NCBI RefSeq assembly: GCF_900044055.2
Contig: NZ_FCOX02000026.1
Location: forward strand, 1 to 64,000
Length of the DNA: 64,000 bases
Origin: Caballeronia calidae
GTDB lineage: Bacteria; Pseudomonadota; Gammaproteobacteria; Burkholderiales; Burkholderiaceae
Direction of reading: 5' to 3'
Part shown: piece after piece, positions 11,935-19,473 of the stretch
Layout: each line of letters begins with the position of its first letter
Position numbering within the stretch: position 1 is the stretch's first letter
Program-made: the position numbers and the translations under genes
Notes under the pieces: generated by a model
What the model saw: only the letters and a program-made list of their open reading frames with translations
Databases searched by the model: none
Told to the model about the DNA's origin: nothing

Positions 11935-12019
11935 ATTGGGCTCAACCGTCCGCGAAAACTTTTCGTTTGCCAGCACGGACGTTCGCCTGCGACGATGGCC
12001 GCAAGGAGGAATTCGAACC

Positions 12020-13312
12020 ATGTCGTCCCTTTCGAGCACCAGCAGCAACACCGGCACGAGCACCAACCGCGCGGCGGCGTGGGCGCTCATCGGCGCCGCC
12101 GCGTTGATCCTCAGCGCGGCCATGGGCGTGCGCCAGACCTTCGGGCTTTTCATCGGGCCGTTTTCCTTCGATCGCGGCTTGCCCGTCACGCTGATCGCCT
12201 TCGCAATCGCACTGCACAACCTCGTGTGGGGATTCGCGCAGCCGTTCGCGGGCGCCGCCGCCGACCGTTACGGCGCCGCGCCCGTCGTCGCGATGGGCGC
12301 GGCCACGTTCGCCGCCGGGCTCGCGCTCGCCGCCGCCGCGACATCGGGATGGATGCTCGTGCTCGGGCTCGGCCTGCTCGTCGGCATCGGCATCAGTTGC
12401 ACGAGCTTCGGCGTCGTGCTCGCGACAGTGGGACGTGTCGCATCGCCGCAAACGCGCAGTGTCGCGATGGGTCTCGCGAGCGCCGGCGGTTCGCTCGGGC
12501 AAGTGCTGATGGTGCCGTTCGCGCAGGGAGTGCGCTTGCATGCGGGCGTGGCGGCGTCGCTCTATGCGCTCGCTTTCGTGCTGCTGCTCGCCGCGCCGCT
12601 CGGCATCGTGCTCGATCGCGCGAGCCGCCGGCACAAGGCATCGACATCGGCATCGGCATCGGCATCGGCATCGCATGAAACGCACGCGCAGCCCGCCGCG
12701 ATGTCACTGCGCGAAACGCTCGCGTATGCATCGCGTCATCGCGGCTATCGGCTGCTGACGCTCGGCTTCTTCACGTGCGGCTTCCAGCTCGCGTTCATCG
12801 CGACGCATCTGCCGGGCTATCTGATGCTGTGCCACATGCCGGTCGGGCTCGGCGCGACGGCGCTCGCGCTCATCGGCCTGTTCAACATGATCGGCAGCTG
12901 GGGATGCGGCTGGCTCGGCGGACGCTGGCGGCAGCATCACGTGCTCGCGTGGCTCTATCTGATTCGCGGCGGCACGATCGCGCTCTTCGTGCTGCTGCCG
13001 ACGACGAGCGTCTCCGTCGTCATCTTCGCCGCCGTGATGGGCCTGACCTGGCTCGGCACCGTGCCGCTGACCAATGGGCTGATCGCGAAGGTGTTCGGTA
13101 CGCGGCATCTCGGCACGCTGTTCGGTGTCGTGTTTCTCAGCCATCAGCTCGGCTCGTTTCTCGGCGCGTGGCTCGGCGGTTATGTGTTCGATACGACCGG
13201 TTCGTACTCGCTGATCTGGGGCGCGACGGCCATCGCGGGTCTCGTCGCGGCGCTGCTGCACTTTCCGATCGACGACCGGCCGGTCACCGAGGAATCGCTC
13301 GTTGCGGGCTGA
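12020..13312 (+). CDS. MFS transporter (OFA/YnfM-like), cytoplasmic loop with Ser-Ala repeat
   Basis: 430 residues from the ATG at 12020, which has AAGGAGGA eight bases upstream; the frame is open to 11936 but that extension has no start signal. Twelve helices. Helix 1 holds M-G-V-R-Q-T-F-G-L-F-I-G-P, typical of monocarboxylate/oxalate-formate-type MFS proteins. The loop between the halves contains an SASASASAS stretch encoded by a six-unit GCATCG repeat. Preceded by a LysR gene. Substrate unknown. Confidence 0.75.
   Translation: MSSLSSTSSNTGTSTNRAAAWALIGAAALILSAAMGVRQTFGLFIGPFSFDRGLPVTLIAFAIALHNLVWGFAQPFAGAAADRYGAAPVVAMGAATFAAGLALAAAATSGWMLVLGLGLLVGIGISCTSFGVVLATVGRVASPQTRSVAMGLASAGGSLGQVLMVPFAQGVRLHAGVAASLYALAFVLLLAAPLGIVLDRASRRHKASTSASASASASHETHAQPAAMSLRETLAYASRHRGYRLLTLGFFTCGFQLAFIATHLPGYLMLCHMPVGLGATALALIGLFNMIGSWGCGWLGGRWRQHHVLAWLYLIRGGTIALFVLLPTTSVSVVIFAAVMGLTWLGTVPLTNGLIAKVFGTRHLGTLFGVVFLSHQLGSFLGAWLGGYVFDTTGSYSLIWGATAIAGLVAALLHFPIDDRPVTEESLVAG
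12638..12673 (+). repeat. Six-unit GCATCG hexanucleotide repeat inside an MFS gene
   Basis: Six head-to-tail hexamers, five GCATCG and one ACATCG (second unit). They encode alternating Ser and Ala in the central cytoplasmic loop. Gain or loss of a unit keeps the frame, so it would only change loop length. Confidence 0.9.
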
Positions 13313-13318
13313 GTGTTC

Positions 13319-14152
13319 CTAGCGACGTTGCATCGAACGTTTCAGCAGCCAGCTTCGGAGGTTCGCCGCATCCTGAAAGTGCCCGTGCACGCCCGGCGCA
13401 CCGAGAATAACGAAGAGCGTCGGACGCCCATGCACCGACGCGACGACGATCAGGCAATGCCCCGCTTCGTTCGTGAACCCGGTCTTCTGCAAGCCGACGC
13501 GCCACGCCGCGTCATACACGAGCGGGTCCGTGTTGCGATACATCAGCGGCCCCGCTCCGCCGAGCACGAGCTTGTGATGCGAGGTCGCGTATTCGCGGAT
13601 CGTCGGATAGCGATACGCCGCGCGCGCGAGCTTCGTGAGATCGCGCGCGGTCGATACGTTGCGCGGCGAAAGACCGGTCGGATCGACGAAATGGCTGCGC
13701 TTCATGTGCAGGCGCTTCGCGGTGTGGTTCATCGCGCGCACGAAGCCCGCCCGGCCGCCGGGATAATCGCGGCTCAATGCGAACGCGGCGCGATTCTCCG
13801 ATGACATCAGCGCGATATGCAGCATCGTTCTACGCAAGAGCAACGAGCCGACGGGCAGACGCGAGCGCGACCATTTGAGGCGATCGACGTCGGCATCGGT
13901 GATGCGCGCGGGCTTGAGCAGCGAGCGCTTCGAGTCGAGCACGACCATCGCGGTGAGCAGCTTGGTGAGCGATGCGACCGGCATGCGCTCGTCGGCGTGC
14001 TTCGAATAGAGCGTGCGGCCGCTCGTCAGATCGACGGCGATCGCGGCGCGCGCCTGCACGACGGGTTTCGCGATGACGCGCTTCGCGTGCGCGATGAGCG
14101 GCACGAGACTCGCGAAGATGAAGACGATGAAGAAGAGATGGAATTTGAGCAT
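13319..14152 (-). CDS. pbpG: D-alanyl-D-alanine endopeptidase (PBP7-like)
   Basis: 277 residues with a signal peptide (about 1-23, ending AHA). The serine peptidase S11 motifs are all present: SxxK as SLTK at 61-64, SxN as SEN at 118-120, and KTG at 223-225. Length matches PBP7/PbpG, which cleaves D-Ala-mDAP cross-links in murein, rather than the longer DacA/DacC carboxypeptidases. It stands as a single gene; three CTTAA-type half-sites lie about 100 bases upstream (14250-14277). Confidence 0.85.
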   Translation of the reverse strand: MLKFHLFFIVFIFASLVPLIAHAKRVIAKPVVQARAAIAVDLTSGRTLYSKHADERMPVASLTKLLTAMVVLDSKRSLLKPARITDADVDRLKWSRSRLPVGSLLLRRTMLHIALMSSENRAAFALSRDYPGGRAGFVRAMNHTAKRLHMKRSHFVDPTGLSPRNVSTARDLTKLARAAYRYPTIREYATSHHKLVLGGAGPLMYRNTDPLVYDAAWRVGLQKTGFTNEAGHCLIVVASVHGRPTLFVILGAPGVHGHFQDAANLRSWLLKRSMQRR

Positions 14153-14249
14153 GACGCGATCAGAGGCGCGTCATGAGTGGATGTCTATGCGGATGCGGCG
14201 GCATGGGTCGGCGACGGGCGAAAGAAGTCCGCTACCGTAAGGCGTAAGG

Positions 14250-14277
14250 CTTAAACGAACCTTAAGAGAAGCTTAAG
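14250..14277 (-). promoter_or_regulatory. Three PmrA-like half-sites upstream of pbpG
   Basis: CTTAAA-N5-CTTAAG-N5-CTTAAG on the plus strand, so the hexamers repeat every 11 bases, one helical turn. The known PmrA/BasR box is YTTAAK-N5-YTTAAK. The array lies about 98 bases upstream of the pbpG start codon. The match is by eye. Confidence 0.5.
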
Positions 14278-14317
14278 ACGCGCGATGCGCGCGGCGCGCA
14301 TCACGCGATCGAGCGGT

Positions 14318-15520
14318 TCATCTGCGCTTCAACGCGGCGAACAGATCGACCGCCAGCGCAATCGCGAGCGCCGCCGCGCCGATCATGAACAGCAACCGAT
14401 AATCGCCGCCGCTGCTGGAGAACAGGAACGACAATCCATACGCCGCGAGCGCCTGCAGCACCGCGAATCCGGTGGTCGCACGGCTCCACGCGCCCTTCTG
14501 CAACGCCGGATGATGCGCGAGCAGTTCGTTCACGCGTCCCAGCACGAGCGGCACGATGCCCGGCGTGAACGCACCGACCATCACGCTCGACACCATCAGC
14601 AAACCGGAATTCGACGATACCGCAGGCAACGCGACGGCAATGAGCTGAAGCAGATACGCGACCCGCAACGCACGGCCGAAGCCCGCGCGATCGGCGAGAT
14701 GGCCAGCGAGCAGCGGACCCGCGATCGCGCCGAGCCCGTAGAGCACCCAGAACTCCGCGCCCGCATCGACGCCCTTGCCGAGACCGCGCGCGACGAAATC
14801 GACGAGAAAGATCATATGCGGCACGAGGCCAACCGCATTGAGCGCGTACTCGACGAACAACGCACGCAGCGCGGGCGGCGACGGCGCTTTCGCCTGCTTG
14901 TGCTCATGCGGCTGCGCGGGGGCCGGCGCATCCTGCGACGGCCATCCGTTCCACGCGACGATCGTCAGCAGCAGGGACACCACCGCGAGTCCGAGCCACG
15001 TCTGGGTGAGCCCTTGCCGAAGCAGCAGCGGCACGATGGTGCCCGACGCGGCGATGCCGAGCCCGATGCCCGTGAAGATCGCGCCGCTCGCGAAGCCGCG
15101 ACGCGACGGCGCGACATGCGCGATGATCGTCGGCGCGGCGAGCACCATCAGCGCGCCGCCGGATATGCCCGACAGGAAGCGCCACGCGAAGAACCACAGA
15201 AACGACACGGGAAACGCGCACGCGACGAACGCGATGGTGGCGAGGACCATCATCGCGCGGAGAATGGTCGCCGCGCGCGCGTGACGCGCGAAGAGACCCG
15301 CCGCCAGCGCGCCCGCGAGATAGCCGCCGAGATTGGCCGCGCCGAGATAAGCCGCCGTCGACGCCGGAAACCAGTGCGCGCCGATGATCGCCGGCAAGAG
15401 CGGCGTGTAGGCGAAGCGCGCGAGCCCGATGCCGACCAGACTCGCGCTGGCGCCGGCCAACACACCGCGCCAGACCTGGAACGCCCCGCGCTCCGTTTGA
15501 TTCAAGACTGCGTATCGCAT
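14318..15520 (-). CDS. YbfB/YjiJ-family MFS transporter
   Basis: 400 residues from the ATG ending at 15520 (MRYAVLNQTERGAF), chosen because GGAGG lies five bases upstream; in-frame upstream Met codons have no such site. Twelve helices; helix 1 region reads G-I-G-L-A-R-F-A-Y-T-P-L-L-P, characteristic of YbfB/YjiJ proteins (UPF/COG2814 group). Substrate unknown. The LysR gene 110 bases upstream on the same strand is a plausible regulator. Confidence 0.78.
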   Translation of the reverse strand: MRYAVLNQTERGAFQVWRGVLAGASASLVGIGLARFAYTPLLPAIIGAHWFPASTAAYLGAANLGGYLAGALAAGLFARHARAATILRAMMVLATIAFVACAFPVSFLWFFAWRFLSGISGGALMVLAAPTIIAHVAPSRRGFASGAIFTGIGLGIAASGTIVPLLLRQGLTQTWLGLAVVSLLLTIVAWNGWPSQDAPAPAQPHEHKQAKAPSPPALRALFVEYALNAVGLVPHMIFLVDFVARGLGKGVDAGAEFWVLYGLGAIAGPLLAGHLADRAGFGRALRVAYLLQLIAVALPAVSSNSGLLMVSSVMVGAFTPGIVPLVLGRVNELLAHHPALQKGAWSRATTGFAVLQALAAYGLSFLFSSSGGDYRLLFMIGAAALAIALAVDLFAALKRR

Positions 15521-15630
15521 GACTGCCTCCATCGCTGCATCGGGCACGGTCTACGCGCCCTTCGATGAAGGCCAGTCTATATTCCATCGCGCGCAGAGAG
15601 AATCGACGCCAACGGGAAGACACTCTTCCG

Positions 15631-16554
15631 CTAAGCGGTCGAATCGAGCTGCAATTGCCTGAAATGACGTCGCAGACGCGGCGTGGCGAAGTCGACGAAC
15701 GCGCGCACCTTCGGCACCGCGAGCCGTCCATGCGGCGTCAGCAGATGCACCGGCAGCGGCGCGTGCTCGCTATCCGGCAGCACGATTCGCAGCGACTTGT
15801 CCTTCACTTCCTTTGCGACGTGATAGGAAAAGAGCCGCGTGATCCCGTGCCCGTCGACAGCCGAAGCCACCGCGGCGCGCACCGTGTTCACGATGAAGCG
15901 CGGCGCGAACTGCACGACTTGCGGAATCGTGGAACCGCTCGACGTCGGAAAGCTCCATGAATCGAGGCCGAAATGCGTCATCGAGATGATCTGGTGCTGC
16001 GCGAGATCGGCGGGCTTCCTGATGCGCGGATGCTTCGCGAGATAGCGCGGCGACGCGGCCACGACGCGCCGCACTTCGCCCACGGGAATCGCGATCAGCG
16101 TCGAGTCGGACAGATGCGCGATGCGCAGCGCGACATCGATGCCTTCGTCGATCAGACTCACGGGACGGTCGAGCATCTGCAGGCGCACGGATATGGCGGG
16201 AAAGCGCGCGATGAAATCGTCGAGCATCGGTCGCAGGAGGTCTTCGCCGGCGGCGACGGGCGCGGTGATCGTCAACAGCCCGCGCGGCGCGGAGCGTTCA
16301 TGCGCGATCAGCAAGTCGGCTTCTTCGAGATCGGTGAGGATGCGGCGGCACGCGGCGGCATAACGCTCGCCGGCTTCGGAAAGCTTGATCGTGCGCGTCG
16401 TGCGATGAAGCAGCGCCGTGCCGGTGTGCGTTTCGAGAAAGGCGATGGCCCGGCTCACGGCGGCCGGCGAACGGCCGAGCCGCCGCCCCGCGCCCGCCAG
16501 ACTGCCCTCGTCCAGCGTGGCGATGAACACCTTCATCGCGTCGATTCGGTCCAT
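15631..16554 (-). CDS. LysR-family regulator
   Basis: 307 residues from the ATG at 16554 (MDRIDAMKVFIATLDEGSLA). Helix-turn-helix at about 1-60 (GRRLGRSPAAVSRAIAFLE), effector domain thereafter. The frame is open upstream by 41 codons, but those lie in the promoter area and lack a start signal. Sits between ohr and the YbfB-type transporter, all on the minus strand. Likely a regulator of the transporter, by position only. Confidence 0.83.
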   Translation of the reverse strand: MDRIDAMKVFIATLDEGSLAGAGRRLGRSPAAVSRAIAFLETHTGTALLHRTTRTIKLSEAGERYAAACRRILTDLEEADLLIAHERSAPRGLLTITAPVAAGEDLLRPMLDDFIARFPAISVRLQMLDRPVSLIDEGIDVALRIAHLSDSTLIAIPVGEVRRVVAASPRYLAKHPRIRKPADLAQHQIISMTHFGLDSWSFPTSSGSTIPQVVQFAPRFIVNTVRAAVASAVDGHGITRLFSYHVAKEVKDKSLRIVLPDSEHAPLPVHLLTPHGRLAVPKVRAFVDFATPRLRRHFRQLQLDSTA

Positions 16555-16619
16555 GTCGGCTCGTTGCCTGGTCGATGAAGCGCCAAGTCTACCGGACCGG
16601 ATCGCGCCGATGAAATGCG

Positions 16620-17036
16620 TCAGACCACCTTGATCGTCACGTCGATGTTGCTCTTCAGCGCCTTCGAGTACGGGCAAGTCTGATGCGCCATGCTCGCGAT
16701 CTCTTCAGCCACCGCGCGCTCGATGCCCGGCAGGCTCACGTTCAGGCGCGCGCGCAGCAGATACGCTTCGCCAGCCATGCCGAGGTCCACTTCCGCATCG
16801 ACGGCGGTCTCGGCGGGAAGACGCGTCTTCAGCTTCGCGGCGGCCTTGCCCATCGCGCCGATGAAACACGCGGACCAGCCCGCGGCGAGCATCTGCTCGG
16901 GATTGGTGCCCGCGCCCGTCGATCCCGGCGGCGACAGCTTCACGTCGAGACGGCCATCGGTGCTCTTCGCGAAGCCTTCGCGGCCTCCGACGACGCGGGT
17001 TTTGCCGGTGTACAGGACGGTGTCGATCTGGGTCAT
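16620..17036 (-). CDS. ohr: Organic hydroperoxide resistance protein Ohr
   Basis: 138 residues, the usual Ohr length. The two redox cysteines are visible: C57 in AAGWSACFIGAM and C121 in AHQTCPYSKA. Ohr reduces organic and fatty acid hydroperoxides with lipoyl-protein electrons. The opening IDTVLYTGKTRVVGGREG is typical. Start ATG at 17036. No OhrR (MarR family) gene is adjacent; the nearest regulator is LysR type. Confidence 0.92.
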   Translation of the reverse strand: MTQIDTVLYTGKTRVVGGREGFAKSTDGRLDVKLSPPGSTGAGTNPEQMLAAGWSACFIGAMGKAAAKLKTRLPAETAVDAEVDLGMAGEAYLLRARLNVSLPGIERAVAEEIASMAHQTCPYSKALKSNIDVTIKVV

Positions 17037-17076
17037 GATGAATTCCTCGTTCGATGATGTTGGAAAGTCGAATGGC

Positions 17077-17349
17077 TCAGTGATGCGCGAAAAGCCTGGC
17101 GACGTCGTTCGTCGCCGCACCGCGCGCGCCCGATTGCGAGACCGTGTCGCTCATGCCGCCGTAGGCTTGCATCGGCATGGCGGCGCTTTCATTGGCGATG
17201 GTCTGCGCGCTCACGCCGCGCTGCGATGCGGGTGCTCCCGCGAGCGGGTCGTAGTGCGGCGCGGGGCCATAACCGCTGCTGGCAAATGCGGAACCGGCGG
17301 CGACGGCGCTGACGGCGATGACTGCGGCGGTGACGAATTGCTTGATCAT
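17077..17349 (-). CDS. Small secreted protein, DUF4148-like
   Basis: 90 residues with a signal peptide (MIKQFVTAAVIAVSAVAAG, cleavage after about 24, AFA-S). The mature part is Ala/Gly/Ser/Pro-rich with no catalytic motif. It resembles the small exported proteins common in Burkholderiaceae, beside one of which (DUF4148) it lies. Function unknown. Confidence 0.65.
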   Translation of the reverse strand: MIKQFVTAAVIAVSAVAAGSAFASSGYGPAPHYDPLAGAPASQRGVSAQTIANESAAMPMQAYGGMSDTVSQSGARGAATNDVARLFAHH

Positions 17350-17395
17350 GATGTGCCTCTCTCTTCGTGAATTCGAAAACGGGTTGGCAAGCTAA

Positions 17396-17614
17396 TCAAC
17401 TGCCCTGGTACAGGCTGCGCAACGCGGCGATCTGGCCATCGCGTTGAGCCTGCACCAGCTCGCGTTTCACTTCGGCGCGCGTCTTGCCTTCGTACGCGTG
17501 CTTGGCGACGGCCTGTTCGGTCTGCACGCTCATCGGGTTGCTGGTCACGGCGGCGTGAGCCACGCCCGTCAAAGCGCCGGCGACGAGAGCAAATGCAACG
17601 ATCGTGGATTTCAT
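17396..17614 (-). CDS. DUF4148 small secreted protein
   Basis: 72 residues from the ATG at 17614, preceded by AAGGAG. Signal peptide 1-22 (MKSTIVAFALVAGALTGVAHA). The mature part contains K-T-R-A-E-V-K-R-E-L-V-Q-A-Q-R-D-G, the core of DUF4148, a family essentially restricted to Burkholderiales; members are often stress-induced but have no defined function. A GATAC-type operator-like block lies about 160 bases upstream and is repeated upstream of the redoxin gene. Confidence 0.85.
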   Translation of the reverse strand: MKSTIVAFALVAGALTGVAHAAVTSNPMSVQTEQAVAKHAYEGKTRAEVKRELVQAQRDGQIAALRSLYQGS

Positions 17615-17768
17615 GGTGTTTCTCCTTGAGCGGATCAATCAGTCGGTTGAATGAGTTACGTCACTTGGGCTTCGCGGGTGCCTGTCTTGCGTTTCACTCG
17701 TGAGCCGTCGTTGTGTGTATTTGAATCCCCGGAGGTATCTGGCTTGTGTCGGGAAACCCGGTGCTGTG

Positions 17769-17810
17769 CAATGTTTTGTATCGCGTGCGTTCCAGATACA
17801 TTGCGATACG
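17769..17810 (-). promoter_or_regulatory. Repeated operator-like block 1 (TGTATCGC / GATACATTGCGATAC)
   Basis: TGTATCGC at 17777-17784 and GATACATTGCGATAC at 17795-17809. The GATAC halves are direct repeats ten bases apart, with the GTATC upstream inverted to them. The block recurs at 18500-18542 with the same spacing within one base. A shared GCTTGTGTCGGG precedes each. It lies 163 bases upstream of the DUF4148 start. Confidence 0.55.
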
Positions 17811-17819
17811 AAGGCCCGC

Positions 17820-18359
17820 TCAGCGCTCGGCCAGCAGCTTCTGGATCGCGGCCTCGGTCTGCGCGTAATCGCCCTCGCCGACGTGCGTGTAGGCCACGCG
17901 CCCGTGTTTGTCGATGAGATAGAACGCCGGCCAGTACTGATTGCCGTACGCGGCCCAGGTCGCATAGCGGTTGTCCTGCGCGACGGGATACGTGATGCCG
18001 AAGCGCTCGATCGCGCGCTGCACGTTATGCGTGTCCTGTTCGAACGGAAACTCGGGCGTGTGCACGCCGACCACGACGAGCCCCTTGTCCTTGTATCTGG
18101 CGTGCCACGACTTCACGGCGGGCAGCGTGTTGACGCAGTTGCCGCACGCGAAGGTCCAGAAATCGACGAGCACGACCTTGCCGCGCAACTGCGCGAGCGT
18201 GAGCGGCTCGCTGTTGAGCCACTTGTCGATGCCGGCGAATTCCGGCGCTGCGTTGGCGTTGATATCGGCGCTTGCGGGCGCGGCGGCGTGCGCGGGCGCG
18301 ATGGCGGCGCACGCGGCCAAACCGGCGCATGCGGCTGCCTTTCTGATTCCGGCGAGCAT
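17820..18359 (-). CDS. Exported thioredoxin-like protein (TlpA/DipZ C-terminal type)
   Basis: 179 residues. Signal peptide about 1-26 (ending AHAA). The thioredoxin fold shows VVLVDFWTFACGNC, with the redox pair C72-G-N-C75, and the later cis-Pro segment YWPAFYLID. The F-W-T-F-A-C-x-N-C form is typical of the redoxin domain of DipZ-like proteins. It probably acts as a periplasmic disulfide reductase or oxidase. Start ATG at 18359 has AAGGAC upstream. The frame is open a further 63 codons upstream, but those cross the operator block at 18500-18542. Confidence 0.8.
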   Translation of the reverse strand: MLAGIRKAAACAGLAACAAIAPAHAAAPASADINANAAPEFAGIDKWLNSEPLTLAQLRGKVVLVDFWTFACGNCVNTLPAVKSWHARYKDKGLVVVGVHTPEFPFEQDTHNVQRAIERFGITYPVAQDNRYATWAAYGNQYWPAFYLIDKHGRVAYTHVGEGDYAQTEAAIQKLLAER

Positions 18360-18499
18360 GACGAAGTCCTTTGATATGCGGTGGAAATCGGGGCGGTCCT
18401 CGATGAACCTGCCGCCCCGGCCGGCCGACGTTCGCATCGGCATGACCGCATTGGACTGCGCGCGCGTATCCCGCTTGTGTCGGGACATGCCGCGTTGCG

Positions 18500-18542
18500 C
18501 AATGTTATGTATCGCGCGGCATGCGGGATACACTGCGATACA
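18500..18542. promoter_or_regulatory. Repeated operator-like block 2, in the redoxin / two-component divergent region
   Basis: TGTATCGC at 18508-18515 and GATACACTGCGATAC at 18527-18541, matching block 1. It lies 149 bases upstream of the redoxin start on the minus strand, and about 60 and 190 bases upstream of the small frame at 18600 and the response regulator at 18730 on the plus strand. Confidence 0.55.
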
Positions 18543-18599
18543 AAACATCCGCCGGGGCGCGCTATAACGCAGTCATCGCGTCATCGGCGGGAGCTTCGA

Positions 18600-18743
18600 A
18601 TGAAACGCATGCTGGCGGTCCTCGCCTTTCTCGTCGGCGGGATCGCGACGGAAATGGCCCATCCGGTTCAGTGTCTGCTCGTCAGCCCGAGCCGGGTGCA
18701 ACTCAAGCGTCAACGACAACGATCCATCGATGGAAACCACTGA
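18600..18743 (+). CDS. Possible 47-residue exported peptide ahead of the two-component genes
   Basis: ATG at 18600 with GGGAG eight bases upstream. The product opens with a signal-like MKRMLAVLAFLVGGIATEMA and has one later Cys. It overlaps the start of the response regulator by 14 bases in another frame, so it may be a leader peptide coupled to the two-component genes, or chance. No family recognised. Confidence 0.35.
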   Translation: MKRMLAVLAFLVGGIATEMAHPVQCLLVSPSRVQLKRQRQRSIDGNH

Positions 18744-19473
18744 TCACGTATTGATCGTCGACGACGATCGCGGCATTCGCGAGCTGCTCGCAAGCTATCT
18801 GGAGAAGAACGGCATGCGCGTGTCGCTCGCGGCGAACGGCCGGCAGATGCGCGCCGTGCTGGAGCAGCAAGGCGCGCCGGATCTGATCGTGCTCGATCTG
18901 ATGCTGCCCGGCGAAGACGGCCTCGTGCTGTGCCGCGAGCTGCGCGCGGGCAAGTTCCGCGACGTGCCGGTGCTGATGCTCACCGCGCGCAACGAGGAAG
19001 CCGACCGCATTCTCGGCCTCGAAATGGGCGCCGACGATTACCTGCCGAAGCCCTTCGCCGTGCGTGAGCTGCTCGCGCGCATCCGCTCGGTGCTGCGCCG
19101 CACGCGCATGCTGCCGCCGGGGATGGAAGTGACCGAAGCATCGCCGATGCTCGGATTCGGCGACTGGCGCCTCGACACCACCGCGCGTCATCTGCTCGAC
19201 GCCGAAGGCACGATGGTTTCGCTCTCGGGCGCGGAATACCGGCTGCTGCGCGTGTTTCTCGATCATCCGCAGCGCGTGCTCACGCGCGATCAACTGCTGA
19301 ATCTGACGCAAGGCCGTCAGGCCGATGCGTTCGACCGTTCCATCGACCTGCTCGTGTCGCGTCTGCGTCAACGTCTGCGCGACACCGCGCGCGAGCCGCG
19401 CTACATCAAGACGCTGCGCAGCGAGGGCTATGTGTTCTCGGCCGAGGTCAAACCGCTCGGGTCTGCCGAATGA
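18730..19473 (+). CDS. OmpR-family response regulator
   Basis: 247 residues. Receiver domain 1-120 with acidic cluster D11-D13, phospho-acceptor D56 in LIVLDLMLPGEDG, and K in YLPKPF. The winged-helix DNA-binding domain follows (about 145-240, ending RYIKTLRSEGYVF). Its stop overlaps the kinase start (ATGA). The repeated GATAC blocks nearby are candidate targets, including its own promoter. Confidence 0.92.
   Translation: METTDHVLIVDDDRGIRELLASYLEKNGMRVSLAANGRQMRAVLEQQGAPDLIVLDLMLPGEDGLVLCRELRAGKFRDVPVLMLTARNEEADRILGLEMGADDYLPKPFAVRELLARIRSVLRRTRMLPPGMEVTEASPMLGFGDWRLDTTARHLLDAEGTMVSLSGAEYRLLRVFLDHPQRVLTRDQLLNLTQGRQADAFDRSIDLLVSRLRQRLRDTAREPRYIKTLRSEGYVFSAEVKPLGSAE

Noticed and set aside
9631..12219. 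Very long minus-strand open frame (862 codons) opposite the MFS and LysR genes
   Set aside because: Arg/Ala/His-rich shadow of GC-rich plus-strand genes that have clear domains.
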